Part shown: positions 1 to 37,574 of the stretch, piece after piece | Layout: each line of letters opens with the position of its first letter | Numbering within the stretch: position 1 is the stretch's first letter | NCBI RefSeq assembly: GCF_008704655.1 | Contig: NZ_CP023688.1 | Span: forward strand, 4,154,001 to 4,218,000 | DNA from: Streptomyces rimosus | GTDB taxonomy: Bacteria; Actinomycetota; Actinomycetes; Streptomycetales; Streptomycetaceae | Direction of reading: 5' to 3' | Length of the DNA: 64,000 nucleotides | Position numbers and translations under genes: made by a program | Notes under the pieces: generated by a model | Told to the model about the DNA's origin: nothing | Database searches by the model: none | The model's input: the letters and a program-made list of their open reading frames with translations, nothing else

Positions 1-144
1 GGGGAAGACCGTACGCAGGCTCTCGTGCCGGTCCAGTACGTCCACCAGGGCCGCGCGCAGGGCCGCCGGGTCGAGGCTGCCGCGCAGGCGCACCACGAGC
101 GGCAGGTTGTAGGTGGCGTTCGGGCCTTCGAGGCGGTTGAGGAA
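1..144 (-). pseudogene. Continuation of NRPS condensation domain 10 beyond an in-frame stop (partial)
   Basis: These 48 codons continue, in the same frame, the condensation domain that starts at the end of the NRPS gene at 145-12567. They read through [20 protein letters not shown] and on to ESLRTVFP, which matches the equivalent stretch of condensation domains 2 and 6 (e.g. [10 protein letters not shown]...ESLRTVFP). The frame is open to the window edge, so the rest of module 10 and any thioesterase lie outside. The stretch is separated from the upstream 4,140 codons only by the TAA at 145-147. It has no start codon or ribosome binding site of its own in view, so it is probably untranslated if the stop is real. 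Confidence 0.85.
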
Positions 145-3100
145 TTAGAGCCTGCGCTGCGCGAAGGACAGCGGCACGCGCTCCGGCCGCGGCACCGGGG
201 CCAGGGCCTCCCGTACCGTCCCGGCCGGGTCCAGGCGCTCCGCGAGCCCCGCCACGGTCGGCGCCTCGAACAGCGCCCGTATCGGCAGTTCCGCGTCCAG
301 GAGCGTACGGACCCGGCCGATGAGCCGGGTGGCCAGCAGCGAGTGGCCGCCGAGGTGGAAGAAACTGTCGTCGATGCCGACCTCGGGCACGCCCAGCACC
401 TCCGCGAACGCCTCGCACAGGACGCGTTCGGTGGCGGTGCGGGGGCCGCGCCGGGCCGCCCGCGGCGCCCCGGTGTGGCCGGGCGCGGGCAGCGCCTTGT
501 GGTCCAGCTTCCCGTTCACGGTCAGCGGCAGCCGCTCCAGCGCCACGAACGCCGAGGGCACCATGTACTCCGGCAGCCGCGCGGCGGCGAACTCCCGCAG
601 CACGTCATGGTCCGTGCCGTCCGCGGCATCCCCGGCGGACACCACGTAGGCCACCAGCCGGTGGTCCCCGGGAGTGTCCTCGCGTGCGATGACCGCGGCC
701 TGCGCGACGGCCGGGTGCGCCTCCAAAGTGGCCTCGATCTCGCCGAGTTCGATACGGAACCCGCGGATCTTCACCTGGGTGTCGGCCCGGCCCAGGTACT
801 CCAGCTCCCCGGCCTCGTTCCACCGCACCACGTCGCCCGTGCGGTACATCCGGGTGCCGGGCGCGCCGAACGGGTCGGCGACGAAGCGCTGCGCGGTCAG
901 GCCGGGGCGTCCGAGGTAGCCGCGGGCCAGGCCCGCGCCGGCGACGTACAGTTCGCCGGCGGCTCCCGGGGCGGCGGGGCGCAGTCCGGCGTCCAGCACG
1001 TACGTGCGCAGGTCCGGGATGGCCTCGCCGATGAGGCTGCCGGTGGCCCCCTGTGCCGTCTCGCGGTCGAGCGGCAGGTGGGTGACGTGGACGGTGGTCT
1101 CGGTGATGCCGTACATGTTGACCAGGCGCGGCGCGTCGTCGGCGTGCCGGGCGTACCAGCCCGCCAGACGGCGCAGTTCCAGCGCCTCGCCGCCGAAGAC
1201 GACGTAGCGCAGGGCGAGCGGTACGTCCGTCTCCTCGTCGGCCTGCATGAGCTGGTAGAAGGCCGACGGGGTCTGGTTGAGGACGGTGACCCGTTCACGG
1301 GAGAGCAGTCGCAGGAAGTCCCGCGGCGAACGGCTCACCTCGTGCGGTACGACCACCAGGCGGCCGCCGCTCAGCAGCGGCCCCCACAGCTCCCACACCG
1401 AGAAGTCGAAGGCGTAGGAGTGGAACAGCGTCCAGGCGTCGTCGGCGCCGACGTCGAACCAGTGCCGGGTCGCCGAGAAGAGCCGTACGACGTTGGCGTG
1501 CGGTACGACCACGCCCTTGGGCCGCCCGGTCGAGCCCGATGTGTAGATCACGTACGCCGGGTTCCCGGGCAGCGGCCGCGCGGACGGTGCCCTCTCGGCC
1601 TCGTCGTCCCAGGCCCGCAGCGCGTCGAGCGACAGCCTGCTGCCGGGCGCGCCGTCCAGATCCCGCGCCGTCTCGGTGATCACGACCACCGGTGCGGTGT
1701 CGTCGAGCATGTACGCGATGCGGTCCGCCGGGTAGCCGGGGTCCACCGGTACGTACGCGGCACCGGACTTGAGCACCGCGAGCAGGGCGGCGACGAGGTC
1801 CGCCGAGCGCGGCAGCGCCACCGCGACGAAGGTCTCGGGTCCGGCGCCGTGCGCGGTCAGCGCCCGCGCCCAGCGCTCCGCGCGGGCGTCCAGCTCCGCG
1901 TAGGTCAGGCGCTCGTCCTCGTGGACGACCGCGACCGCGTCCGGCACGGCCCGCGCGCGGGCCGCGAACAGTTCGGGCAGCGTGGCGTCCGGGGCCCGGT
2001 GCGCCACCGGCTCCGGGATCAGCCGCCGCAGCTCGGCGCCGGAGAGGACCCCGATGCGGCCGACCGGGGCGTCCGGCTCGGCCGTGAACGCCTCCAGTAC
2101 GCGCAGCAGCCGCCCGAAGAGCCGGTCGATCCACGCCTCCTCGAAGAGGTGCGGCTGATAGTCGGCGCGGAACTCCAGCCGCTCGCCGGGGAGGGCCGCG
2201 ACGCTGATCGGGTAGTGCGCGGCGTCCGAGCCGTGGGCGTCGGCCAGTTCCACGTCGCCGACCGCGGCTTCCAGCGCCTCGTGGTCGATCGGGAAGTTCT
2301 CGTAGACCAGCAGCGTGTCGAAGAGGTCGCCGGTGCCGGCGAGCGCCTGGAGGTCGGCGAGGCCCAGGTAGGCGTGGTCGAGCAGGTTGGACTGCTGGTG
2401 CTGGACACGGGCCAGCAGATCGGCGACGGACTCGGTGACGTCCAGCGTGATCCGGACCGGCAGGGTGTTGATGAACAGCCCGACCATGTCCTCGATGCCC
2501 GGGATCTCGGCGGGGCGCCCGGAGACCGTGGTGCCGAAGACCGCGTCGTCGCGGCCGGTCATCCGGCTGAGCACCAGTGCCCAGGCGCCCTGGAGCACGG
2601 TGTTGACCGTCAGCCCGAGCCGGCGGGCCAGCGCGTCAAGGTCCCGCGTCAGCTCGGCGGAGGCGCTGACCGCGTACTGCGCGGGCTGCGCCGGGGGCGC
2701 CTGCTCCGCCGTCGGGGGCGCGAGCAGGCACGGCTCGGCGCCGGACAGCACCTCGCGCCAGACCCGCTCGGAGGCCGTACGGTCGCGCTGCGCCAGCCAG
2801 GCGAGGTAGTCGGCGAAGGGACGGACGGGCGGCAGGGCAAACGCGTCGCCGCGCTTCCCGTACAGCTCGAAGAGTTCGCCGGTGATCAGCGGCACCGACC
2901 AGCCGTCGAGCAGGATGTGGTGGCTCGTCCACACCAGGCGGTAGCGGTCGCCGCCGAGCCGGATGAGGGTGAAGCGCATCAGCGGGGGTGCGGCGAGGTC
3001 GAAGCGGCGTATCCGGTCGTCCTCGACGAACCGGTCCGCTTCCGCCTCCGAGAGCGTTATCTCCCGCCACGGGGAGGCCACGGTCCCGGCGATGAACTGC

Positions 3101-6100
3101 ACCGGCTGGTCGAAGCCGTGCTGCCGGAAGCCGGCGCGCAGTACGGAATGGCGGGCGACCAGCGCCTCCACCGCGGCCCGCAGGGCCGGTACGTCGACCT
3201 GCCCGCGCAGCTCGAAGATCTGCTGGGTGTTGTAGACGTCCACGCCGTCGGTGTCGTACTGGGCGTGGAAGAACAGGCCCTGCTGGAGCGGCGAGAGCGG
3301 CAGCACGTCCGTGAGGGACGGGTGCTCGGAGCGCAGTTCGTCCAGTTGCCGCTGGGTGACGGTGACGAGCGGCGCGTCGGACGGGGTGAGACCGCCGCTG
3401 CCGGGCCGCGCGGCGTGCGTCACCAGCGCCTTGAGCGCGTCGAGCCACGCCTCGGCCAGCTCCCGGACGTCCGCTTCGGGCAGGACGCGGGTGGCCCAGC
3501 CCCAGTTCGCGACGAGATACGGGCCGTCCGGCCGGTCCTCGGTCACCGCGTTGACGTCCACGATGTGCGGCAGGGCCATGTCCGGCTCCGCACCGCCGGC
3601 CAGGCCGGTGGCTTCGGGAGCGGCCTCCCAGTAGGAGGGCCCGTCCGACGGGTCCGCCCCCGAGGCCGCGAACCGGCCGAGGTAGTTGAACCCGATCTGG
3701 GGCTGCGGCAGCCGCGCCAGGGCGTCGGCCGTCCCGGTGTTGAGGTAGCGCAGCAGCCCGTAGCCGATGCCCCGGTCGGGGACGGCCCGCAGCTGCTCCT
3801 TGACCTGCTTCAGGGCGGCCCCGGCGGCGGCCCCGCCTTCCAGCGCGTCGGACCGGTCGATGCCGTCCAGGTCCAGCCGTACGGGATACAGGCTGGTGAA
3901 CCAGCCGACCGTGCGGGACAGATCGGCGCCGTCCACCAACTCTTCCTGGCGGCCGTGGCCTTCGAGATCGACCACCACAGCGGGGGTGTCGGGCAGACCG
4001 CGGCGGCGGCGCCAGGTCAGGACCGCCAGCGCCAGGCCGGTGAGCAGCACATCGTCCACACTGGCGCGGAAGGCCGCGGGCACCGAGGTGAGCAGCGGGC
4101 CGGTCCACTCGGCGGGCAGGGTCACGGCGAGTTCGTCGCCCGTGGCGACGGTGTCCCGCGCCGGGTCGAGCGTGCGGGAGGTGAGGGCGGACGCGGGCCC
4201 GTCGAGCGTCCGCTCCCAGAAGTCCCGCTGCCCGGAGTCCGCGGCGCGCTTGGTCAGCTCCCGGGCCCAGGTGCGGAACGAGGTGGGTACGGGGTCCAGT
4301 ACGCAGTCGCCGTCCGTCGCGCTCAGCTCCCAGGCGGAGGCCAGGTCGGGCAGCAGGATGCGCCAGGACACACCGTCCACGGCGAGGTGGTGGATCACCA
4401 GGAGGAGCCGCCCTGTGGCGTGCGGGCCGGCGTCGAACCAGACCAGGCGGACGATGCGGCCCTCTTCGAGGGACAGGTTCCGCTGTGCCGCGGCGGCCGC
4501 GTCCTCCAGGGCGTCCAGAAGCCCGTCGGCGTCGGCCGCGGAGACATCCACCCGCTCGACGCACGCAGCCGCGGGCACCGTCCCCCGCGGGGCGATCTCC
4601 CAGCTGTCCCCGCGCAGCCGGGACCGGAGCACGTCATGGTGATCGAGTACGGCCTGGAGCGCGGCGGTCAGCCGGTCGAGCCCCAGCCCGGCCGGGACCT
4701 CGACCAGCATCGACTGGTGGAACCCGGCGTAGTGCCCGGCCTCCTGGATCATGGAGGCCACGATCGGGGTCAGCGGCACCGGGCCGGTACCGGCGTCCCG
4801 GTCCTCGGCCACGCCCGGCGGACGGTCGCCGGCGATCTGCGCCAGAGCGCGCGGCGTCCGGTGCCGGAAGACGTCCCGGGGGCTGAGCACGAGCCCGGCC
4901 TTGCGGGCGCGGCCGACGAGCTGGATGGAGACGATGCTGTCACCGCCCAGGTCGAAGAAGCTGTCGTCGATGCCCACCTCCGGCACCCCCAGCACCTCGG
5001 CGAACACCTCGCACAGCGTCCGCTCCGTCGCGTCGCGCGGGCCGGACAGCGGCCGGTCGCTGGTGGCGTGGTGGGCGGGCGCGGGCAGTGCCTTGCGGTC
5101 GATCTTGCCGTTGGCGGTCAGCGGCAGCTCGTCCAGCGATACGACCACGGCCGGAACCATGTAGTCGGGCAGCCGCCCGCCGAGGAAGGACCGCACCTCG
5201 TGTCCGTCCGCCGTACCGACGACATAGCCGACCAGCCGGGTGACGCCCGGCCGGTCCTCCCGTACGGCCACGGTCGCCCGGCTGACACCGGGATGCGCCG
5301 CGAGCGCCGCTTCGACCTCGCCGAGTTCGACGCGGAAGCCGCGGATCTTGACCTGGTCGTCGGCCCGGCCCACGAACTCCAGCTGACCGCGCGCGTTCCA
5401 GCGCACCACGTCACCGGTGCGGTACATACGAGCGCCCGCCGTACCGTACGGATCGGCGACAAACCGCTCCGCTGTCAGGCCCGCACGGCCCAGGTAGCCG
5501 CGCGCCAGACCCTCACCCGATACGTACAGCTCACCCGGCACACCCACCGGAACCAGACGCAACCGCCCGTCCAACACGTACACCCGGGCGTTGCCCACCG
5601 GTCGCCCGATCGCAGGCCAGGACGCCTCCGCCAGCCCGGTAGAGGTCACGTCAACCGTGGCCTCCGTCGGCCCGTAGAAGTTGTGAACCGACACGTCCTC
5701 CAGCGCCGCCAGCCGCTCCCACAGCGCCGCGCCCAGCGCCTCACCGCCAACTACCAGCGTTTTCGGCCGGTGTCCCGGCCCCGTGAACAGCCCGGAGTCC
5801 AACAAGTGCTGCGCGAACGTCGGCGTCACGTCCAGCAGATCCAGCTGCTCGGCCACCGCGTACGCACGCAGCAGCTCGGGGTCCCGGCGCGTGGTCTCGT
5901 CGATGAAGTGCAGCTCGTGACCGGCCCACATCCACAGCAGCTCGTCCCACGCGGTGTCGAACGACAGCGACGCCGTCAGCGCGATCCGGAACCGGCGCCC
6001 GTCCGATACCGGCCCGAAGAATTCCGCCTGGTGGGCTCGGAGCAGATTCACCACGCTTCGGTGCTCCACCACCACACCCTTGGGGCGGCCGGTCGAACCC

Positions 6101-9100
6101 GACGTATAGATCACATACGCCGGGCTGGACGGCGACACCGGCGCCACCCGGTCGGCCTGTGCCAGGTCCGTGGCGGGGAGCGCGGCGAGCGCCCGTACGG
6201 TCTCGGGGTCGTCCAGCGGCAGTTGGTCCGTCCCGGACGGCAGTTCCGCCGATGCCGGTCCGTGCGTGGTCAGGGTCAGTACGGGGCGGGAGTCGGCCAG
6301 CATGAACGCGATGCGGTCCGCCGGGTACTCCAGGTCGACGGGGACGTAGGCGGCGCCGGACTTCAGCACCGCCAGCAGGCCGACGACGGCCTCGCCGGTC
6401 CTCGGGAGCGCCGACGCCACCGAGGTCTCCGGTCCGGCACCCCGCGCGACCAGCAGGTGCGCGAGCCGGTTGGCGCGGGCGTTGAGGTCGGCGAAGGTGA
6501 ACCGGCCGTCGGCGCACACCAGCGCCGTCGCCTCGGGCGTGGCCGCGGCCTGCGCCTCGAACAGCTCGGCCAGGGTTGCCGGGGTGGCCGGGACCTCGGT
6601 GCCGCGCCCGGTTTCCAGCAGGGCGGTCCGGGCGTCCGCCGAGTGGATCTCGATGTCGCCGACCGTGCCCCGGGGGTTGTCGGCCATGGCGTCCAGGACC
6701 CGCAGGAGGCTGCCGAGGAGCTGGTCCACGCGCTCGGCGTCGAAGAGGTCGGGCCGGTAGTCGGCGCGCAGCTCCAGTTCGGTGCCGGGGATCGCGGCGA
6801 GGCTGACGGGGTAGTGCGCGGCGTCCTCGCCCTCGACGCCGCGGATCGACAGCCCGCCGGTCTGCTCGTCCAGGGCCGTGCCGTCCACGGGGTAGTTCTC
6901 GAAGACCAGCAGGGTGTCGAAGAGCGCGCCGGTTCCGGCCAGGGACTGGAGGCGGTTGAGGCCGAGGTACTGGTGCGGCATCAGCTCGGTCTGCTGGTGC
7001 TGGAGGCGGGACAGCAGCGTGGCGACCGGCTGGTCCGGGTCCGTGGTGACGCGGACCGGCAGGGTGTTGATGAACAGGCCCACCATGGTCTCGACGCCGG
7101 GGACCTCGGGCGGGCGTCCGGAGACGGTGCTGCCGAACACCACGTCGTCGCGGCCGGTCAGCCTGCTCAGCAGTACCGCCCAGGCGCCCTGCACGACGGT
7201 GTTCAGGGTCAGACCGTGCCGGCGCGCGAAGGCGGTCAGCGCCTCGGTCCGCTCCGCCGTCGCCCGTACCGAGCGCTGCGCGGGCAGCACCGGCGTGTGC
7301 TGGTTGTCCTCCGGTACGAGGAGGCAGGGCTCGACGCCCGCGAGCGCCTGCTGCCAGGCGCCCTCGGCGGCCTGCCGGTCCTGGCCCGCCAGCCAGGCGA
7401 GATAGTCCCGGTACGGGCGGACCTTGGGCGGGGCGGCGGCGTCGCCACCGGACGTGTACAGCTCGAACAGCTCGCCCACCAGGAGCGGGGTCGACCACCC
7501 GTCCAGCAGGATGTGGTGGCTGGTGAACAGCACCTTGGCCCGGCCGCCCGGCAGCGTGAGCACGGTGAAGCGCACCAGCGGCGGTGCGCCGAGGTCGAAG
7601 CGGCGCAGCCGGTCGGCCTCGACCGCCGCCCGAGCCCGGGCTTCGGCCTCCTGGGCGGGGAGGTGGGTGAGGTCGATCTCTTCCCACGGGAGATCGACGC
7701 GTGCGGGGATGAGCTGGAGCGGGCGGTCCAGGCCGTCGTGCCGGAAGGCGGCGCGCAGGTTGGCGTGCCGGTCCAGCAGGAGGTGTGCGGCGGTGCGCAG
7801 CGCGTCGGCGTCGAAGTCGCCTTCGAGGTCGAAGACGAGCTGCGTGTTGTAGATGTCGGGGCCCTGCTCCTCGAATACGGCGTGGAAAAGCAGGCCCTGC
7901 TGGAGGGGCGCGAGCGGCAGCACGTCGGCCAGCTCGCCGGGGACGGTCGCGGCGAGCGCGTCCAGCTCCGGCTGGCCGAGTCCGGCCAGGGGTACGTCGG
8001 AGGGGGTGAGCCCGCCGGCGCCCGGCCGCGCGGCGTGCGCCGCCAGCGCCTTGAGCGCGTCGAACCATGCCTCGCCGAGGGCCTTGACGTCCGCCTCGGA
8101 CAGCACGTCACCGGCCCAGCCCACGGTGGCGACCAGGTGCGGGCCGTCCGCGCGGTCCTCGGTGTGGGCGTTGACCTCGATGAGGTGCGGCAGCGGCATG
8201 TCGTCGTTGGTGCCGCCGCCGATGCCGGTGGCCTCGGGCGCGGACACCCAGTGCGCATCCCCGCCGGTGTCCTGCGGGCCGCTCGTCGCGAACCGGCCCA
8301 GGTAGTTGAAGCCGATCTGCGGTACGGCGCCGCCCGCCAGCTGTTCGGCCGTCCGCGGATCGAGGTGGCGCAGCAGGCCGTAGCCGATGCCGTTGTCCGG
8401 TACGGACCGCAGCTGTTCCTTGATCCGCTTGAGGGCGGCGCCCGCCGCCGCGCCGCCCGCGGCGGCGTCGGCCGGGTCGATGCCGTCCAGGTCCAGGCGG
8501 ACCGGGTACAGGCTGGTGAACCAGCCGACCGTACGGGACAGGTCCGCGCCGGGCACGGCCTGCTCCTCGCGGCCGTGGCCCTCCAGGTCCACCAGGACGG
8601 CGCGTCCGGCGTTCTCCTTGCCCTGCCGGTCGCGCCAGTTCGCGACGGCGATCGCCAGGCCCGTGAGCAGCACGTCGTTGATGCCGGCCCGGAACGCGGC
8701 GGGCACTTGGGTCAGCAGCGGCGCGGTCCACCGGGCGGGGAGGCTGAGCGTCAGCTCGGCCGCCGTGGTGACGGTGTCGAGGGCCGGGTCGAGGGCGCGG
8801 GCGCCGAGGAGCGGTTCGGGCTCGGCCACCATGGCGCGCCACAGTTCGAGTTCGCCGGTCCGTTCCCGTGCCGCCGTCTCCAGGGCGCGCGCCCAGGTGC
8901 GGAACGACGTGCCGACCGGGTCGAGTTCGATCTCCCCTCCCCCGGTGGTCTGCTCCCACGCGCTGCGCAGGTCGGGCAGCAGGATGCGCCAGGACACGCC
9001 GTCCACGGCCAAGTGGTGGATGGCCAGGAGCAGGCGTCCCGAGGCGTGCGGACCGGCGTCGAACCACACGGCCCGCACGAGGTCGCCGGTCTTCGGGTCC

Positions 9101-12100
9101 AGCGACCGCTGCGCCGCCTCGGCCTCGTCGGCCAGGGCCGCCATCAGCGCGTCACCGTCCGCCCCGGCCACGTCCACACGCCGTACGGCAGCCCGCACGG
9201 CACCGCGCGGCGCGATCTCCCAGGTACCCCCGTCGAGCCGGGAGCGCAGCACGTCGTGGTGGTCCAGCACCGCCTGGAGCGCGGTGGTCAGCCGGTCGAG
9301 CCCCGCGTCGGCGGGGACCTCGACCAGCATCGACTGGTGGAACTCGCCCCAGGGCCCGGCCTCGTCGGTCACGGCCACGATCGGGGTCACCGGCACTTGC
9401 CCGATGCCCGCCCCGGCCTCCTCCACCACGACCGCGTCCCGCGCGGTGTCCGCGACCGCGGCGAGCGCCTCGACCGTACGGTGGGTGAAGACCTCGCGCG
9501 GGCTGAGCACGAGCCCGGCCTTGCGGGCGCGGCTGACGAGCTGGATGGAGACGATGCTGTCGCCGCCCAGGTCGAAGAAGCTGTCGTCCAGCCCCACTTG
9601 GGGAACGCCCAGCACCTCGGCGAAGAGCCCGGCCAGCAGCCGTTCGGTCTCCGTACGCGGCGCGCGGCCGGAGCGGGCGGCCGACCCGGCGTAGTCCGGC
9701 GCCGGCTGGTCCGCGAGCAGCGCCTTGCGGTCGATCTTGCCGTTGGCGGTCAGCGGCAGCTCGTCCAGCGGGACGACCGCGGCCGGGACCATGTAGTCGG
9801 GCAGCCGGTCGGCGAGTGCCTGCCGCAGCCGCGGCCCCTCCGCGTTCCCGACCACGTAACCGACCAGCCGGGTGACATCGCCGTCGGTACGCACCACGAC
9901 CGCGGCCCGGTTCACGCCCGGCAGGGCGGTCAGGGCCGCTTCGACTTCGCCGAGTTCGACGCGGAAGCCGCGGATCTTGACCTGGTCGTCGGCCCGGCCC
10001 ACGAACTCCAGCTGACCGCGCGCGTTCCAGCGCACCACGTCACCGGTGCGGTACATACGAGCGCCCGCCGTACCGTACGGATCGGCCACGAATCGTTCGG
10101 CCGTCAGGCCCGCACGGCCCAGGTAGCCGCGCGCCAGGCCCTCACCCGATACGTACAGCTCACCCGGCACACCCACCGGAACCAGACGCAACCGCCCGTC
10201 CAACACGTACACCCCGGCATTGCCCACCGGGCGGCCGATGGCGGGCCAGGAGGCGTCCGCCAGGCCGGTGGAGGTCACATCCACCGTCGCTTCCGTCGGC
10301 CCGTAGAAGTTATGGACCGACACGCCCTCCAGCGCCGCCAGCCGCTCCCACAGCGCCGCGCCCAGCGCCTCACCACCGACCACCAGCACACTCGGCCGGT
10401 GTCCCGGCCCCGAGAACAGGCCGGAGTCCAACAGGTGCTGTGCGAACGTCGGCGTCACGTCCAGCAGGTCGAGGGACTTGTCGAGGGCGTAGTCGCGGAG
10501 TGTGTCGGGGTCGCGCCGGGTGCGGTCGTCGATGAAGTGCAGCTCGTGACCCGCCCACATCCACAGCAGCTCGTCCCACGCGGTATCGAACGACAGCGAA
10601 GCCGTCAGCGCGATCCGGAACCGGCGCCCACCCGACACCGGGCCATAGAACTCCGCCTGGTGCGCACGGAGCAGATTCACCACACTCCGGTGCTCCACCA
10701 CCACACCCTTGGGACGCCCCGTTGAACCCGACGTATAGATCACATACGCCGGGCTGGACGGCGACACCCGCGTCCTGTCCTCACGCCGCGCCACGTCCGT
10801 GGCGGCAAGCGTCCGCACGGTCTCCGCGTCGTCCAGGACGAGTTCGGCGACGCCCGTGCCGGACACGGCCGCGCGGGTGGTGGTCGTGGTCAGGGTGAGC
10901 ACCGGGGCCGCGTCGGTGAGCATGTAGCCGATGCGCTCAGCCGGGTACTCGATGTCCACGGGCACGAACGCGGCGCCGGACTTGAGCACCGCCAGCATCG
11001 CCACCAGGGCCGAGGAGTCGCGCGGCAGCACGAGGGCGACGCGGGATTCCGGCCGTACGCCGCGTGCGGTGAGCATGGCGGCCAACCGGTCGGCCCGAGC
11101 GTCGAGTTCGGCGAAGGTCAGCTCACCGTCGGCGGACACCAGCGCGGTGGCGTCCGGCGTGGCCGTGGCCTGCTCCTCGAACAGCTCGGCCAGGGTCGTC
11201 GGGGCGGTCCGGAGCCCCGTGCCCCGACCCAGCGCCAGCAGCCGGACCCGCTCCGGCGCGGGGAGCACGTCCACCCGGCCCACGCACTTGTCCGGGTCCT
11301 CGGTGATCGACAGGACCGCCCGTACCAGGCGGTCCAGCACCTCCTGGGCCTGCTCCAGCCGGAAGAGGTCGGGGCGGTAGTCGAAGCGGATCTCCAGGTC
11401 GTGGCCGGGGACGACCGAGACGCTCAGCGGGTAGTTGGTCGCGTCGTCCGCGGCGACGGCCGAGACCCGCAGGCCGTCCTCCGTGTCGTCGAAGGCGTCC
11501 TCGTCGATGGGATAGTTCTCGAACACCATGAGGGTGTCGAAGAGTTCGCCGCCCGCGAGGGACTGGAGCTGGTTGAGGCCCAGGTACTGGTGGGCGAGCA
11601 GCTGGGTCTGCTCCTCCTGGAGACGCGTGACGAGCCGGCCCAGCGTCTCGGACGGGTCCAGGCGCAGCCGGACCGGCAGGGTGTTGATGAACATGCCGAC
11701 GATGTCCTCGACACCGTCCAGCTCCGGCGGGCGGCCCGACACCGTGGCGCCGAAGACCACGTCGTCGCGGCCGGTGAGGGAGCCGAGCACCAGCGCCCAG
11801 GCCGCCTGCACCACCGTGTTGACGGTGACGCCCAGCCCGCGGGCCCGTTCGCCGAGCGCCTTGGTCTCCGCGGCGCTCAGTACGCTCACGCACTTGCCCG
11901 GCACCACCGACTCGCGCAGCGCGCCGGCGGGCGCCACCATGCAGGGCTCCGCGCCCGACAGGGCGTGCCGCCAGGCCGCCTCGGCCTCCGTGCGGTCCTG
12001 GGTGGCGAGCCAGGACAGGTAGTCCTTGTACGGGCGGACGCCGGGCAGCGCGGACGCGTCGCCGTCGCGTGCGTAGATCTCGAAGACCTCGCCGAAGACC

Positions 12101-12563
12101 AGCGGCATCGACCAGCCGTCGAGCAGGATGTGGTGGTGGGTGAAGACCAGCCGGTGCAGCCCGTCCGCGAGCTTGAGGAGCGTGAAGCGCAGCAGCGGCG
12201 GCCGGGTCATGTCGAACCGGCGCGTACGGTCCGCCTCGGCCAGTCGCGCGGCCTCGGCCTCCGCCTGTGCCGCCGGGCGGCCCGAGAGGTCGGCCTCCTG
12301 CCACGGCACCTGGACCGCGCGGGCGATGAGCTGTACGGATTCGCCGCTCTTGCGCTGGCGGAAGGCTGCACGCAGCGCCGGGTGACGCCGTACGACGGCC
12401 TCGACTGACCTGCGGAGCCGTCCGGCGTCCAGTTCGCCGTGGAAGTCGAGCGTCAGCTGGACCGCGTACAGGTCTGCTTCCCGCTCGTCGTACAGGGCGT
12501 GGAAGAGCAGCCCTTCTTGCAGGGGTGACAGCGGAAGGAGGTCTTCGATCTTCGACTGCTGCT

Positions 12564-12567
<4 letters not shown>
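145..12567 (-). CDS. Non-ribosomal peptide synthetase, modules 7-9 plus start of C10, ends at premature TAA
   Basis: Multimodular NRPS of 4,140 aa, cytoplasmic, continuing the assembly line from the 8,336-aa protein upstream. Domain order: C7-A7-PCP7-E7, C8-A8-PCP8-E8, C9-A9-PCP9, then the first residues of C10 ([10 protein letters not shown]). Carrier serines are Ser1004 (GGDS), Ser2544 (GGDS) and Ser4076 (GGHS). C motifs are HHILLDGW; E motifs are [11 protein letters not shown]. Pocket codes read by eye: A7 and A8 DTWDVGFVDK (Orn/Dab-like), A9 DFWNVGMVHK (Thr). The GTG start at 12567 overlaps the TGA of the upstream gene (GTGA). The N-terminus [17 protein letters not shown] looks like a docking acceptor for an epimerase-ending partner. 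The TAA at 145-147 replaces a Trp codon conserved in C2 and C6 (RRLW); the protein would end with a broken C10 and no release domain. Confidence 0.95.
178..3310 (-). other. NRPS module 9: C(DCL-type)-A(Thr)-PCP
   Basis: C9 starts [16 protein letters not shown], the form found after an epimerase (accepts a D-residue), with SHHILLDGW. The A9 pocket read from [24 protein letters not shown] and [12 protein letters not shown] gives DFWNVGMVHK, the classical Thr code, identical to A5. The carrier motif is FFHLGGHS with Ser4076; the GGHS form and the absence of an E domain fit an L-residue passed to an LCL-type C10. Boundaries are approximate. Confidence 0.85.
3311..7930 (-). other. NRPS module 8: C(DCL)-A(Orn/Dab-like)-PCP-E
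   Basis: C8 starts [16 protein letters not shown] and carries [10 protein letters not shown]8 has [28 protein letters not shown] and [12 protein letters not shown], giving DTWDVGFVDK: acidic residues at pocket positions 278 and 331 are expected for a side-chain amine. The carrier motif is GGDS (Ser2544), followed by an epimerization domain with [11 protein letters not shown] and [12 protein letters not shown], so a D-residue is expected. Parts of the A domain are nearly identical at DNA level to module 7. Confidence 0.85.
7931..12567 (-). other. NRPS module 7: C(DCL)-A(Orn/Dab-like)-PCP-E
   Basis: C7 is N-terminal ([25 protein letters not shown]) and accepts the D-Asn-ended chain from the upstream protein. 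The A7 pocket gives DTWDVGFVDK, same as A8. The carrier has GGDS (Ser1004), followed by E7 with [11 protein letters not shown]. Predicted product unit: a D-configured basic residue (Orn or Dab; the code alone cannot separate them). Confidence 0.85.

Positions 12568-37574
<25,007 letters not shown>

Noticed and set aside
25..10725. Plus-strand open frame of over 3,500 codons antisense to the NRPS
   Set aside because: Arg/Gly/Val/Gln-rich composition with no domain; it mirrors the codon pattern of the NRPS on the other strand, common in very GC-rich DNA.
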